Of a stretch of 51,609 nt of DNA, positions 26,015 to 34,485 are shown one piece after another (within the stretch, counting starts at the first letter, position 1; each line of letters begins with the position of its first letter). The notes under the pieces are model-generated. The model searched no databases. It worked only from the letters and a program-made list of their open reading frames with translations, and was not told where the DNA came from. The DNA lies in NCBI GenBank assembly GCA_026984935.1, contig JALSRD010000064.1:1-51609 (forward strand). The letters run 5' to 3'. The translations under genes were made by a program, and so were the position numbers. This DNA is from Desulfobacterales bacterium. GTDB taxonomy: Bacteria; Desulfobacterota; Desulfobacteria; Desulfobacterales; JALSRD01.

Positions 26015-27265
26015 TTGAACAAACTTGCGAAAGTCATCCTCTCCGCTTGGCGCTGCCTGATGCAACAGAAACTCCGATCCGCCTTGAGCATCCTCGGCGT
26101 GGTCTGCGCAGTGGCGGCCGTCATGACCATGATGGCCGTGGGACAAGGCGCCAGACAGAAAATCCTGACAGCCATCGAACGGCTGGGGACACGGCACATC
26201 TACCTGAAGTCCGTCTCGTTGACAGCAGACCAGGCACTGACGGTCAACAGCCGGCATACCGGCGGGCTGGTTCCTGCAGACATGCAGCGCATTCGCATCG
26301 GATGCCCGGATGTCGAGGCGCTTGCCGCCCTCAAGGAGGTCACCGCAGCCGTCCACGGCAGCGATAAAGACACCTTTCCGCAAGTCGTTGCTGTCTCGTC
26401 CGGTTACGCCGCCCTGCAGCACCTTGCCATGGCCCGCGGACGCTTTCTCTCCGACCTGGATGTCGAGCGCCGCAGCCTGGTCTGTGTGCTGGGCAGCCAC
26501 GCCGCACGCAATCTGGGATTTACTGCGGGTCCGCCGGCGCTGGTGCGCATTCAGGATCAACCGTTTCACGTCGTCGGAGTGCTGCACGAAATCAACACCC
26601 GCGGCCCAACCCCACCGGCCATCTCGCCCCGAAACTACAACAATGCGCTATTTATCCCCCTGGGTACCGAAGGCGTGCTTGCGGCACCGGCACCGGAACC
26701 CGGCCACACTGCCCGGCAGCACCTGAGCGAGATCGTGGTGCGAATCGCACAAAGCGGCCGCGTCCTCCGCGCAGCGCGCGTGATTCGCCGGATCATGGGC
26801 GTGGCCCACCACGGCGCTCGGGATTACCGTATGATTGTTCCGTTGGAGCTTCTGAACCAGGCGGCAGCGACCCAGCGCACTTTCAACCGTTTCCTGGCGG
26901 CCATTGCCGGCATTGCTCTTCTGGTCGGCGGCATCGGCATCATGAACATCATGCTGGCCACGGTTTCCGAACGTACGCGCGAAATCGGGGTGCGGCGCGC
27001 GGTGGGCGCCACGCGCGGAGATATCGCCGTTCAGTTTCTGGCCGAAGCCGTCATGCTGACCGGTTGCGGCGGCGTGGCGGGTGTGCTGGCCGGAATGGGG
27101 AGCATACACGCCGTCGCAGCGATAACCGGATGGCAGACATGCATCACGTCCGGCGCCATTGCCATTCCATTGGGCATGTCCCTGCTGGCCGGGTTGTTTT
27201 CCGGCATCTACCCGGCCTGCCGGGCCGCCTACATGGATCCGGCAGCGGCTTTGCGCAAGCTGTAA
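26015..27265 (+). CDS. MacB-like ABC transporter permease (416 aa)
   Basis: A FtsX/MacB-type permease with one N-terminal helix (SALSILGVVCAVAAVMTMMAV), a large periplasmic domain at about 50-285, and three C-terminal helices. The family box GGIGIMNIMLATVSERTREI is present at about 305-325, continuing to VRRAVGATRGDI. The start is TTG with a weak ribosome-binding site, 23 bp after the ATPase stop. With the ATPase it forms a MacB-type exporter. The substrate is unknown; candidates for this family are peptides, siderophores or lipoproteins. Confidence 0.9.
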   Translation: MNKLAKVILSAWRCLMQQKLRSALSILGVVCAVAAVMTMMAVGQGARQKILTAIERLGTRHIYLKSVSLTADQALTVNSRHTGGLVPADMQRIRIGCPDVEALAALKEVTAAVHGSDKDTFPQVVAVSSGYAALQHLAMARGRFLSDLDVERRSLVCVLGSHAARNLGFTAGPPALVRIQDQPFHVVGVLHEINTRGPTPPAISPRNYNNALFIPLGTEGVLAAPAPEPGHTARQHLSEIVVRIAQSGRVLRAARVIRRIMGVAHHGARDYRMIVPLELLNQAAATQRTFNRFLAAIAGIALLVGGIGIMNIMLATVSERTREIGVRRAVGATRGDIAVQFLAEAVMLTGCGGVAGVLAGMGSIHAVAAITGWQTCITSGAIAIPLGMSLLAGLFSGIYPACRAAYMDPAAALRKL

Positions 27266-27360
27266 CCTCCGAACAGAGTTCGGGCGCCGCCTTGCCGCCG
27301 ACCCCACTTTACTTTCTGCCGGCGGCTTCCGCATGTCGGCGGCGGAACAAACAGGTGCGG

Positions 27361-27819
27361 TCAGCGTATGGCCAATATCCACCAGCGCCGGCCCTGTTTC
27401 AACAGCGTAAACGTCGTTTTGCGAAGGCCTTTTTCAGATGTAACATTAAAATCGACAAAAGCCTTATTGGCGCGAAGCTTGATGATCGGCCGGCCGAACT
27501 GCACGTGGGACTGCATTTCCCGGGGCAAATGCTTAAGATAGGTTCTCCGGTCCACAATGCGCATTTCCTGCTGCAGCCAGAAAGTCGCATGCCGGTGCAG
27601 CAACTTCGCATAGGCAGCCGTGTCCCTGCGGTTCCAGGCGTCCTGGACCTGCAACAGCAGGGCGCGGATTTCCGCTTCGGCCATGGACTGCGGCCGGTAG
27701 GCCTTCAGATCCGCCTGGCAGGCATACAACGGCAGGGCCGCGATTAAAGCCGCCAGCCATTTGGATATGGCGCCCATCCTGCGTTTCACATCCGGCCGGC
27801 AGGCGGCTGACGGCCGCAT
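27361..27819 (-). CDS. Lipoprotein with NTF2-like fold (152 aa)
   Basis: Arg-rich n-region, hydrophobic core and lipobox LPLYAC (Cys at about residue 34) indicate a lipoprotein. The remainder matches NTF2/DUF4440-like cone folds: IRALLLQVQDAWNRRDTAAYAKLLHRHATFW, then strands ending in LLKQGRRWWILAI. The function is unknown. Such domains often bind small ligands or cell-wall components. Its ATG overlaps the stop of the flavoprotein-rhodanese gene by one base, so it is probably the last gene of the long sulfur/electron-transfer array. An ATG at 27777 is an alternative start. Confidence 0.7.
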   Translation of the reverse strand: MRPSAACRPDVKRRMGAISKWLAALIAALPLYACQADLKAYRPQSMAEAEIRALLLQVQDAWNRRDTAAYAKLLHRHATFWLQQEMRIVDRRTYLKHLPREMQSHVQFGRPIIKLRANKAFVDFNVTSEKGLRKTTFTLLKQGRRWWILAIR

Positions 27820-29546
27820 CAGGTTTCGCCCTTTCCGGCAGAGGTAAACTCCGGATCGCTGGTCATCAACATGCCGTAGCCGCCCTGCACGTTCAGGGTG
27901 TCTCGGATGCCGTGGCTTTTTAAAAGCAGCTGGGCTTCATAGGACCGCGGCCCGGTGTTGCAGAGCAGGCACAGCACTTCCCCTGCCGGAACCTCGTTCA
28001 TGCGGGCCGCCAGCTCCTCCTGCGGGATGTTCACCCAGCGGTCGCCATAGGCCGCCTCGAAGGGGCGCGATTCCGAGGGTGAACGCACGTCCAGCACCTT
28101 GGTCTTTTTATCTTTAAACATGGACAGAAAATCCGCCACATCAATGGGCCTGTTCTGCCCCAGGATGATGTTTTCAAGAGTATTGGCGGCATTGTTGACA
28201 ATGTCCATGGCCGAGGCAAACGGCGGTGCGTAGGACACTTCCAGATTGGAAACAGCTGCGATATCGGCTTCGTACGGCAGCAGCGCCGCCACGGCATCCA
28301 CCCGTGCCTTGACGGCATCCCCGCTTTTGCCCAGAGCCTCGATTCCCAGCACGCGCCGGGTGCCGCGGTCGGCAATCAGTTTCATGTACATCAGTTCCTG
28401 GGTAGGGTAGAAATGGGCCCGGTCCGACTGCACGACGATGGAGTACACAGGATCGAAACCGGCCGCGGCGGCCTGCTTGACGGTCAGTCCGGCACGTGCG
28501 ATGCCCAGGTCAAACACCTTGAGGCAGAAGGATCCCACCGTGCCCTTGAAGTGGTCACAGCCCCCGTTGATATTGGTTCCGATGACCCGCCCCTGCCGGT
28601 TTGCCAGCGAGCCCAGGGGCATGGGCACCTTCTGACCGCTCACCAGGTGCGTCAATTCCACACAATCGCCGCCGGCGTAAATATCCGGGTCGCTGGTGCG
28701 CAGGCAGCGATCCACCAGAATGCCGCCGTGGCCGCCGATGGCCAGCCCGGCTTCGGCGGCCAATTCGGCATTGGGCCGCACGCCCACGGCCAGAATCACC
28801 ATGTCACAGGGGATTCTCGAACGGGTCGTCTGCACGGCGGCGACACCGTTTTGCGCATCCCCTAGGATTCTGGTTACGCCCTCGGAGAGCAGAACATTAA
28901 CACCTTTTGCGCTCATATGGTTCTGGATCAGACGGCTCATGTTGCTGCCGAAAGCCGTCGGCAGGAGTTGGTCCATCATCTCCACCAACGTGGTTTCAAC
29001 GCCCCACAGGTCGGTGAGCGCTTCGGCCATTTCCACGCCGATGGCACCGCCGCCAATGACCACGGCGCGATTCACCTTTCCTGCGGCGATGGCATCCTTG
29101 ATATGCTTGGCATGGTGTAAATTGGCCACCACGGTAACCCCCGGCAGATCAGCACCGGGGATCGGCGGCACCACTGGCTTGGCACCGGTTGCCAGCACCA
29201 GTTTATCGTATTTGAGGTCTTCAACGTCATCGGTGGGCATCAGACGCACGGTCACCTTTTTGGCCTGACGGTCGATGTGCAACGCTTCGGTGCGCTCCCT
29301 GATCGCGACTCCCTTGCAGGCCTGAAAAAACTTGCGGTTCCTGACAGCATGCGAACTCGTCGAGCGCAGCCCCTCCAGGTCGGCCACGTCTCCGCCCACG
29401 TAGTAGGGAATGCCACAGCCGCCGTAAGAGATCAGGTAATCCCGGTCGACGATGGTTACCTGTGCCTGCGGGTCCAGCCGCTTTATCCTGCAGGCCGCCT
29501 TGGGCCCCAGAGCCACCGCTCCGATGATCAGAACTTTACGCGCCAT
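27819..29546 (-). CDS. CoA-disulfide reductase-like flavoprotein with C-terminal rhodanese domain (575 aa)
   Basis: A pyridine-nucleotide-disulfide oxidoreductase: N-terminal FAD site (VLIIGAVALGPKAACRI), redox-active cysteine in YGGCGIPYYVGG, NAD site AVVIGGGAIGVEMAEAL, FAD-contact GGDCVE, then a dimerisation domain. From about residue 480 a rhodanese domain follows with the active loop CNTGPR. Related Cdr/Npsr enzymes reduce CoA disulfide, CoA persulfide or polysulfide with NAD(P)H; the rhodanese domain would hand over persulfide sulfur. The ATG at 29546 has AGGA upstream and begins the FAD motif, so I reject the 48-residue extension. Neighbouring DsrE genes fit sulfur trafficking. Confidence 0.9.
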   Translation of the reverse strand: MARKVLIIGAVALGPKAACRIKRLDPQAQVTIVDRDYLISYGGCGIPYYVGGDVADLEGLRSTSSHAVRNRKFFQACKGVAIRERTEALHIDRQAKKVTVRLMPTDDVEDLKYDKLVLATGAKPVVPPIPGADLPGVTVVANLHHAKHIKDAIAAGKVNRAVVIGGGAIGVEMAEALTDLWGVETTLVEMMDQLLPTAFGSNMSRLIQNHMSAKGVNVLLSEGVTRILGDAQNGVAAVQTTRSRIPCDMVILAVGVRPNAELAAEAGLAIGGHGGILVDRCLRTSDPDIYAGGDCVELTHLVSGQKVPMPLGSLANRQGRVIGTNINGGCDHFKGTVGSFCLKVFDLGIARAGLTVKQAAAAGFDPVYSIVVQSDRAHFYPTQELMYMKLIADRGTRRVLGIEALGKSGDAVKARVDAVAALLPYEADIAAVSNLEVSYAPPFASAMDIVNNAANTLENIILGQNRPIDVADFLSMFKDKKTKVLDVRSPSESRPFEAAYGDRWVNIPQEELAARMNEVPAGEVLCLLCNTGPRSYEAQLLLKSHGIRDTLNVQGGYGMLMTSDPEFTSAGKGET

Positions 29547-29690
29547 TTTCCTGTTCCTTGTCTTGGGTCTGCGTGCCGTCTCCAGCCGGGGGTTCCGGCA
29601 CATCTGCCGCATTGTTTCGGCGGTAACCGGCCCTGCCGGCCATCGTCTTTCCGTTTTTCCGCAACGGGCTTTCCTGGTTTCACTTGGCAA

Positions 29691-30053
29691 CTACAGGCTG
29701 ATCACGGCGGCGTCATCGCAGGCCGCCTGTATCAATTCCGATGCCGGTGCCAGTCTGGCACCCTCGATCAGGTCATCTTCGGAAATGCGCCGGGCCTTGG
29801 CACACGGCGTACAAACCAGGATGGGAACGCCCTTGGCCTGCAGATAGGTCATGAGATCATCGGCAATGTCGCCGGTGGCGGCACGCAGATAATCCAGAAG
29901 CCCCTCTTTGGCCAGATAAACGGCATCATCCAGCAGAAAAACGGTGACATTTTTCCCCGCTTTGTGCGCCACGGTAGCCAAGTGAATCCCCCGGGTCGAA
30001 CGGTTGGGATTGTCTGTACCGCAGGAAATTACGATAACGACGTTTTCAGACAT
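29691..30053 (-). CDS. DsrE-family sulfur carrier (120 aa)
   Basis: A single DsrE/DsrF-like domain: VVIVISCGTDNPNRSTRGIHLA, GKNVTVFLLDDAVYLAKEG, and a conserved cysteine region VPILVCTPCAKARRIS, followed by LIEGARLA. The CTPC cysteines sit where DsrE proteins carry their persulfide-bearing Cys. Members accept sulfur from TusA or rhodanese partners. AGGAGG lies just upstream of the ATG. It is encoded between the DrsE_2 protein and the rhodanese-flavoprotein, and its closest match in the window is the 124-aa DsrE at 32360-32734. Confidence 0.88.
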   Translation of the reverse strand: MSENVVIVISCGTDNPNRSTRGIHLATVAHKAGKNVTVFLLDDAVYLAKEGLLDYLRAATGDIADDLMTYLQAKGVPILVCTPCAKARRISEDDLIEGARLAPASELIQAACDDAAVISL

Positions 30054-30299
30054 CTAAAGCCTCCTGTCAGTAGGTAGCGGTCATTCTCGCCTTCAACGGC
30101 CGCAGGTCCGCTGCGAGGTCATAAAATACAGCAGATAAGCCGCCTGTAAAGGCTTTGTAATTGATATTTTCAGAAAAACAGGGAAGGATTGACGTAGGCA
30201 GTAATCGGGGAAAAGGCGGCAGCCAAACTGCCGGCACAATGGGTATCCTGAACTCCGCGCCATTTCCAGGTCAATCTTATGCCTGGGCCTTACAAATAA

Positions 30300-30325
30300 G
30301 TCCCGGCGGCAGCCACCGCCGGGAC
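30300..30325 (-). terminator. Strong hairpin, likely terminator or attenuator
   Basis: GTCCCGGCGG and CCGCCGGGAC form a perfect 10-bp stem with a 6-base loop. On the minus strand it is followed by ACTTATTTG, a weak U-rich tail. It lies about 30 bp after the stop of the DrsE_2 gene and could partly terminate transcription before the downstream DsrE gene. The remaining gap bases, 30054-30299, show nothing else. Confidence 0.55.
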
Positions 30326-30353
30326 AGCGGCGGTAGATAGAGCAGTGCGGTCG

Positions 30354-30911
30354 CTATATAAACAGGCTCACCTTGCTCTGGCCGGACTCCTGCAGAAACT
30401 TCGCCACGCCAGCCAGTGTGACATGGGGATAATCGATCATCTCTTCGGCGGAGAATCCCATCAGGTCCATGGACATCTCGCAGATGACGATCTCGACACC
30501 GGAATCGGCCGCCGTCTGCATCAGCTCTTCCAATGAAAGTACGCCCTTTTGCTTCATCAGGGTTTTCATCATGCGTGTGCCCATGCCGGCCATGTTCATG
30601 TGCGAAAGCCTCAGGCCGCCGGAACCTTTGGGCAGCATTTGGCCGAACATCTTGGCCATGACGTCTTCCTTTTTCACCTTCTTGTGGCGATCGCGCAGTG
30701 CGCTGATGCCCCAGAAGGTAAAGAACATGACCACGCGCTCGTACATGGCGGCCGCCCCCACGGCAATGATAAACGCGGCCAGCACGCGGTCCAGGTCGCC
30801 GCTGAAAACCACCATCGAGAGCTGATCCTCGGCGGCGTTGTTGCTCAGATTTTCAATCTGCTGCTCAAGATCTTCAATCTTCTTTTCGAGTTTCGTGAGT
30901 CTGGATTCCAT
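30354..30911 (-). CDS. DsrE/DsrF/DrsH-like (DrsE_2) protein with N-terminal coiled coil (185 aa)
   Basis: An N-terminal coiled coil (LTKLEKKIEDLEQQIENL) leads into a DrsE_2-type domain with the characteristic LSMVVFSGDLDRVLAAFIIAVGAAAMYERVVMFFTFWG spread over residues 32-69, and a C-terminal segment with Cys in VEIVICEMSMDLMGFS. Its hydrophobic helices suggest membrane association, as in other members. The family co-occurs with rhodanese, TusA and CoA-disulfide-reductase genes and is believed to move sulfane sulfur. It has its own promoter candidate upstream (30949-30979) and a hairpin downstream, so it may be separately regulated within the array. Confidence 0.88.
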   Translation of the reverse strand: MESRLTKLEKKIEDLEQQIENLSNNAAEDQLSMVVFSGDLDRVLAAFIIAVGAAAMYERVVMFFTFWGISALRDRHKKVKKEDVMAKMFGQMLPKGSGGLRLSHMNMAGMGTRMMKTLMKQKGVLSLEELMQTAADSGVEIVICEMSMDLMGFSAEEMIDYPHVTLAGVAKFLQESGQSKVSLFI

Positions 30912-30948
30912 GGTGTTCTTCTATCTGCCTCCCAATTTTTTTAAATAT

Positions 30949-30979
30949 CTTATACACAGAATACACAGATTCTGTCCAA
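30949..30979 (-). promoter_or_regulatory. Promoter with operator in its spacer, upstream of the DrsE_2 gene
   Basis: On the minus strand TTGGAC (30979-30974) is followed after 17 bp by TGTATA (30956-30951), with TATAAG overlapping. ACAGAAT/ATTCTGT (30956-30975) with a 6-bp spacer fits almost exactly between the two hexamers, an arrangement typical of MerR- or repressor-controlled promoters. The regulator is unknown. Confidence 0.45.
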
Positions 30980-30996
30980 AAAGCGGTTTTGATATT

Positions 30997-31070
30997 GAAA
31001 AAGGCTCCCCTGCTTACGCCGTCATGCCCGCTTTGGTTACCACTTTTGGCAGCGAAAGGCAAAGGAGCCC
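30997..31070 (-). terminator. Possible terminator or structured RNA after the 87-aa gene
   Basis: GGCTCC (31003-31008) pairs with GGAGCC (31064-31069). On the minus strand the closing stem is followed directly by five T residues (plus-strand 30998-31002), and the 55-base interior can fold further (TGCC/GGCA). The position is about 120 bp after the stop of the 87-aa gene. The large loop is unusual for a simple terminator. I matched it to no riboswitch class. Confidence 0.35.
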
Positions 31071-31188
31071 GAAGTTAATTTTGTGAAACGCTTTTTTCCC
31101 GCAACATACCCCTCGTGTTCAACCGGCGCCAAAAGCGGCCTGTTGACATTTCAAGTGCTTCAGAAAGTGATCGCGCATCCGCCGGGCA

Positions 31189-31452
31189 TCAGTCCGTATC
31201 GGAATACATTTCTCCCTCGGGGACTTTTTCGCCCGGCGCCCAGGTCGAGCAGTCAGCCAGCGGTACCTGTTCCCCGGGTCGTATTTCACGCTCTACCCAT
31301 ACGATGCGCGTATTGCAGTCAAAAACCCTGCGGCCCAGTTCCTGCTGACGTTTTTTAAGCGCCGCTTCGGCGGCTTCCCTGGTTTCGTGCACTGAAAGAA
31401 CGGGCTTGGTAATTTTTTCAAGGTTGTGTTCGTCATAAATCAGGGCGTACAT
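31189..31452 (-). CDS. Uncharacterised small protein (87 aa)
   Basis: A soluble alpha/beta protein beginning MYALIYDEHNLEKITKPVLS, then a helix (HETREAAEAALKKRQQEL), strands containing CNTRIVWVEREI and an acidic tail. Two cysteines (near residues 46 and 68) are present. I recognise no family. The start is firm because AGGAGGTG lies directly upstream of the ATG; longer in-frame extensions lack any ribosome-binding site. It follows the 234-aa gene by 97 bp on the same strand in the middle of the sulfur-transfer array and may serve that system. Confidence 0.65.
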   Translation of the reverse strand: MYALIYDEHNLEKITKPVLSVHETREAAEAALKKRQQELGRRVFDCNTRIVWVEREIRPGEQVPLADCSTWAPGEKVPEGEMYSDTD

Positions 31453-31549
31453 GGCAGGCACCTCCTTGATCCATTCGGGTTTGCTGACGGAGTTTGACAC
31501 TCGGCAGACGCAAGCCCCGACATTGCCTGCATTTGCCGGCGATAGGGCA

Positions 31550-32254
31550 TTACTCGAAAAAACGCTTTTCGTATTGAATGCCGGCCTGGTCAAACTCCTG
31601 GTAAAGCAGCGCCAGGCGCTGATTGGCCACCACCACCGCCTCCGGCCTTTCCTCGGCTTCCCTTTCGGTTGCAAAGCACCCGACGCAACGCTGGTAATGC
31701 CCGGTTCTTCCCAGGGTGGTGACGGCAAAATCACAGGTCAAAAAGGTCTGCTTATTTTTTTCATGGGCAAAATGCTCGACGGCCGGGACAAACTCCAGAA
31801 AGATTTCGACCGATACCGCATTGCCCTCCTTCGCGACATTGATGTAGTCGTGAATGGTCATCAGAGGCCCGCTGTCTTCCTTCTGGTCCTCAAATTTGAC
31901 CACCATGTCGTCCAGGGTGAACATGCGGTCGGCCACTTCAATGCCGCTTTTCCGGAGCCGGCGCAGGTCCCGCTGCAGGTAGCGGTTGGCGATCATGATG
32001 GCCTGGGCCACATGCGGGCACAGATTGTGCGGGCAGCCGCGCGCGTAGCATTTCCTGAACTGGTAGTTTTCATCGTCCACGGAGCCCTTGAAGCGGCACA
32101 GAAAGATATAGGCTTGGAATTGGGTTTTCTGGTGTACAAAATCCACCGGCAGCACTTCAAAGGACGGTTCGCAGGTCACCTGCGCGCCTGCCTTTTTCAG
32201 CTCCACCAGGTCGGTGACTCGTCGCGGTGGTTTATGGACCTCTGTACCTTCCAT
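31550..32254 (-). CDS. Uncharacterised cysteine-containing protein (234 aa)
   Basis: A soluble protein with no recognised family. Cysteines cluster in KCYARGCPHNLCPHVAQA (about 68-85) and QRCVGCFA (about 189-195), with others in VTCEP, LCRF and LTCDF. The spacing C-x4-C-x4-C with adjacent His could bind a metal or an Fe-S cluster. Aromatic strands (FQAYIFLCRFKG) and helical segments alternate, and a GGGAGG ribosome-binding site precedes the ATG. It lies between DsrE and the 87-aa protein in an array of sulfur carriers and Hdr-like subunits, so a redox or sulfur-binding role is plausible from context only. Confidence 0.7.
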   Translation of the reverse strand: MEGTEVHKPPRRVTDLVELKKAGAQVTCEPSFEVLPVDFVHQKTQFQAYIFLCRFKGSVDDENYQFRKCYARGCPHNLCPHVAQAIMIANRYLQRDLRRLRKSGIEVADRMFTLDDMVVKFEDQKEDSGPLMTIHDYINVAKEGNAVSVEIFLEFVPAVEHFAHEKNKQTFLTCDFAVTTLGRTGHYQRCVGCFATEREAEERPEAVVVANQRLALLYQEFDQAGIQYEKRFFE

Positions 32255-32359
32255 GATGCCTCCCTTCCCCTTTTCGTCGTCCTGGGATCTGCCGGCGGAC
32301 AGCCGCCCCCTTTCCAGGCTTACCGTTCAGCAGAAATCGGCACGGTCCAAGGGAATAAG

Positions 32360-32734
32360 CTAATATACGAAAACGGCATCGGCTTCCAGGGCATCCACAT
32401 TCAGTTGACCGGCGGCCGTTGTTTTGGAGCCCTCGACCAAGTCGGATTCTTTGATATGGCGCTCCTGTATGCACGGCACACAGACTCTCAAATCGCCTCC
32501 CAGCTCCAGGAAATCAGTCAACAGTTTTTTAAGAGGAGGAAAGCCGCCGGGAGCTACCATGGTGTCCACAAACCCTTTCATAGCGATATAAACCGCTTCG
32601 CCCTGGAGCACCACCGTAGCCTTAACATCCATGGCCAGCGCCGCATTCGCCATTACAAAGGGCATGGCCGCCTTTTCCGCGTTGTCGTTTGCATGCGTGC
32701 AAAAATACATAATTCTTTCTTCTTTTTCCGCCAT
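32360..32734 (-). CDS. DsrE-family sulfur carrier (124 aa)
   Basis: A DsrE-like domain similar to the 120-aa protein at 29691: an N-terminal strand (RIMYFCTHANDNAEKAAMPF), a central VKATVVLQGEAVYIAMKG and the conserved cysteine loop LRVCVPCIQERHIKESDLVEG. The paired cysteines C-x2-C correspond to the sulfur-carrying position. AAAGGA precedes the ATG. It directly follows the QmoC-like gene in transcription order, so it is a candidate to shuttle persulfide between TusA and the Hdr-like complex. Confidence 0.88.
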   Translation of the reverse strand: MAEKEERIMYFCTHANDNAEKAAMPFVMANAALAMDVKATVVLQGEAVYIAMKGFVDTMVAPGGFPPLKKLLTDFLELGGDLRVCVPCIQERHIKESDLVEGSKTTAAGQLNVDALEADAVFVY

Positions 32735-32878
32735 GGGTCAAATCTTTCCTTTCTTTAGAGTTTTGGTTGCAATGTCTTGGGTTGCGTTTGTGGCCCCGCC
32801 GGCAATCACCGGGTTATTGCTCTGTTCATCCTGCCCCCATCCTTAATCCTTGAAATACTGCCAGCAACAGATGCATCG

Positions 32879-34048
32879 TTAGTAGGCTGCTTTCAAAGCC
32901 TGTTCGCGCACACCCATCAGGTACTGCACCAATGGACGGTAGAGCTGATGGGTCCACTTGGCAAAGGGCACTTCGACCACCAGCATGGGAACAGCGATCA
33001 TCAGGTGAATCACATAGATGTAATAGGTGCTCATGGGCATTTCCAGCAGGCGGAACACATGGACCAGAAAACCGGTGAAGGTGGTCAGCCAGAGCATGAT
33101 CAAAAAAGCCCAGTCCGAAGAGTGCGAGTGCTCGTACACCGTCTTGCTTTTTTTGAGCCTGCCGATGATGGCATATGTCACCCCGTACAGAATGGCGAAG
33201 GTGCAGTAATAGCCGATCAGCCGGATCGGGTTCCAGATCGAATAGATCTCATCGCGCTGGAACCAGCGGATGCCGACCACCACCAGCAAAAAGACCAGGG
33301 TATAGCCGGTCATGATCAGCAGGTGGACAAACCACTGCACGCGCTGTGTGCGTGTGCCGCAGGCGCCGAACTGCTTCTGAGTGAAAAAGTGCAACACAAA
33401 GGCCTTGAACTGGGACAGATAGATCGGTACCGGAATGCCGCGCAGCAGCCGGTTCTGGAACTGCTGTTTGGCGCTCTGGCTCAATGCCGGGTATTGTGCC
33501 GGATCGCCCATCACTTTCAAGAACAACCGCAGGCCGTTGCTCAAAAGGAAGAAGGACAGCACGCCCAGCATGATCAGGTCGAGGCGTTCGATGACGCGGT
33601 TGGGGGCAAACACATTCAGCGCCACCCGGTCGGTCAGCATGGGGCCGTGGAAACGGTAGAACCCCAGACCCACCAGTGCACCCACCAGCAAAATCGAAAA
33701 AATCTCGAACACCTTCGATGTGTAAAAAAGGCGCGAAATGCCGGTCCAGTCGTACAGGGTGGTCAGGTAGCGGCGCAGCCCCATCATCACTTCGCCGGGG
33801 TTGGCCTGCCGCGGACAGGTTTCGCTGCAGTCGCCGCAATAGTAGCAAAGCCATGGCTCAGGGCTTTGCAGCAGCTTGTCTTTGGCACCCACCTGCAGGT
33901 AGCGGATCACTTTGCGTGGAAACGGCGTGGATTCGCTTGACAGCGAGCAAACAGCCGTACAGTTTCCGCAGTTAAAACAAATACTGGCGTCCTTGACACC
34001 GAACTTTTTAAGATTCAACAGGAGGTCGGGATCAACTGCTGTGGTCAT
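32879..34048 (-). CDS. QmoC/HdrC-HdrE-like membrane subunit (389 aa)
   Basis: The N-terminal 100 residues carry two HdrC-type [4Fe-4S] motifs, CFNCGNCTAVC and CYYCGDCSETCP. The rest has about six transmembrane helices with several His residues suited to haem b ligation, like the NarI/HdrE cytochrome b of QmoC, and the length (about 390) matches QmoC. It would connect the cytoplasmic HdrA-like flavoproteins to the menaquinone pool. ATG at 34048 with GGGAG is preferred over a TTG 15 bases upstream. An authentic QmoC in the sulfate-reduction locus would be next to aprBA, which is not seen here. Confidence 0.9.
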   Translation of the reverse strand: MTTAVDPDLLLNLKKFGVKDASICFNCGNCTAVCSLSSESTPFPRKVIRYLQVGAKDKLLQSPEPWLCYYCGDCSETCPRQANPGEVMMGLRRYLTTLYDWTGISRLFYTSKVFEIFSILLVGALVGLGFYRFHGPMLTDRVALNVFAPNRVIERLDLIMLGVLSFFLLSNGLRLFLKVMGDPAQYPALSQSAKQQFQNRLLRGIPVPIYLSQFKAFVLHFFTQKQFGACGTRTQRVQWFVHLLIMTGYTLVFLLVVVGIRWFQRDEIYSIWNPIRLIGYYCTFAILYGVTYAIIGRLKKSKTVYEHSHSSDWAFLIMLWLTTFTGFLVHVFRLLEMPMSTYYIYVIHLMIAVPMLVVEVPFAKWTHQLYRPLVQYLMGVREQALKAAY

Positions 34049-34128
34049 GATTGTTCTCCCCAAAACCGTTTATGCTTCTGCCGCCGGAAGTCGATGCCCT
34101 GCGCCTTCCGGCAATGCCTGCCGCCTGA

Positions 34129-34419
34129 CTACTTGGGCGCCAGCTCGTATTTGAAATAGTCCCCGTCCTTGGGGCCTTCGATGACCATGCCGTACTTTTT
34201 CAGGCTCGCCACGTAAACCAGGACCTGGTCCGTCGGCAAACCGGCACCGGCAGCGATTTCCGGAATGGTTTTGCCGCCGCTTTTCATCTGTTCACGGATG
34301 GCTTTAACGTTTTGATTCTGGGCCTTGATGGCCTTGCGGGCACGTTCGATGCTCGCCTTGCGCTGCTGGCGAAGGGCTTTCAACCCCTCCTTATCGCTTT
34401 TTTTTTGATCACTCATCAT
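34129..34419 (-). CDS. Small winged-helix-like protein (about 96 aa)
   Basis: The first half is a strongly charged helix (LKALRQQRKASIERARKAI). The second half looks like a winged helix: KTIPEIAAGAGLPTDQVLVYVASLKKYG followed by a short wing and strand (DYFKYELA). It could bind DNA or a protein partner. ATG codons at 34419 and 34416 are equally good; a GTG lies six bases upstream. It sits between the HdrA-like and QmoC-like genes on the same strand, suggesting a dedicated accessory or regulatory role, not proven. Confidence 0.72.
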   Translation of the reverse strand: MMSDQKKSDKEGLKALRQQRKASIERARKAIKAQNQNVKAIREQMKSGGKTIPEIAAGAGLPTDQVLVYVASLKKYGMVIEGPKDGDYFKYELAPK

Positions 34420-34485
34420 CGTCACCAGATTATCACGTTAGGGATATCCGAATTTTAAAATACGGGCTTTCGTTTCAACCGCCTG

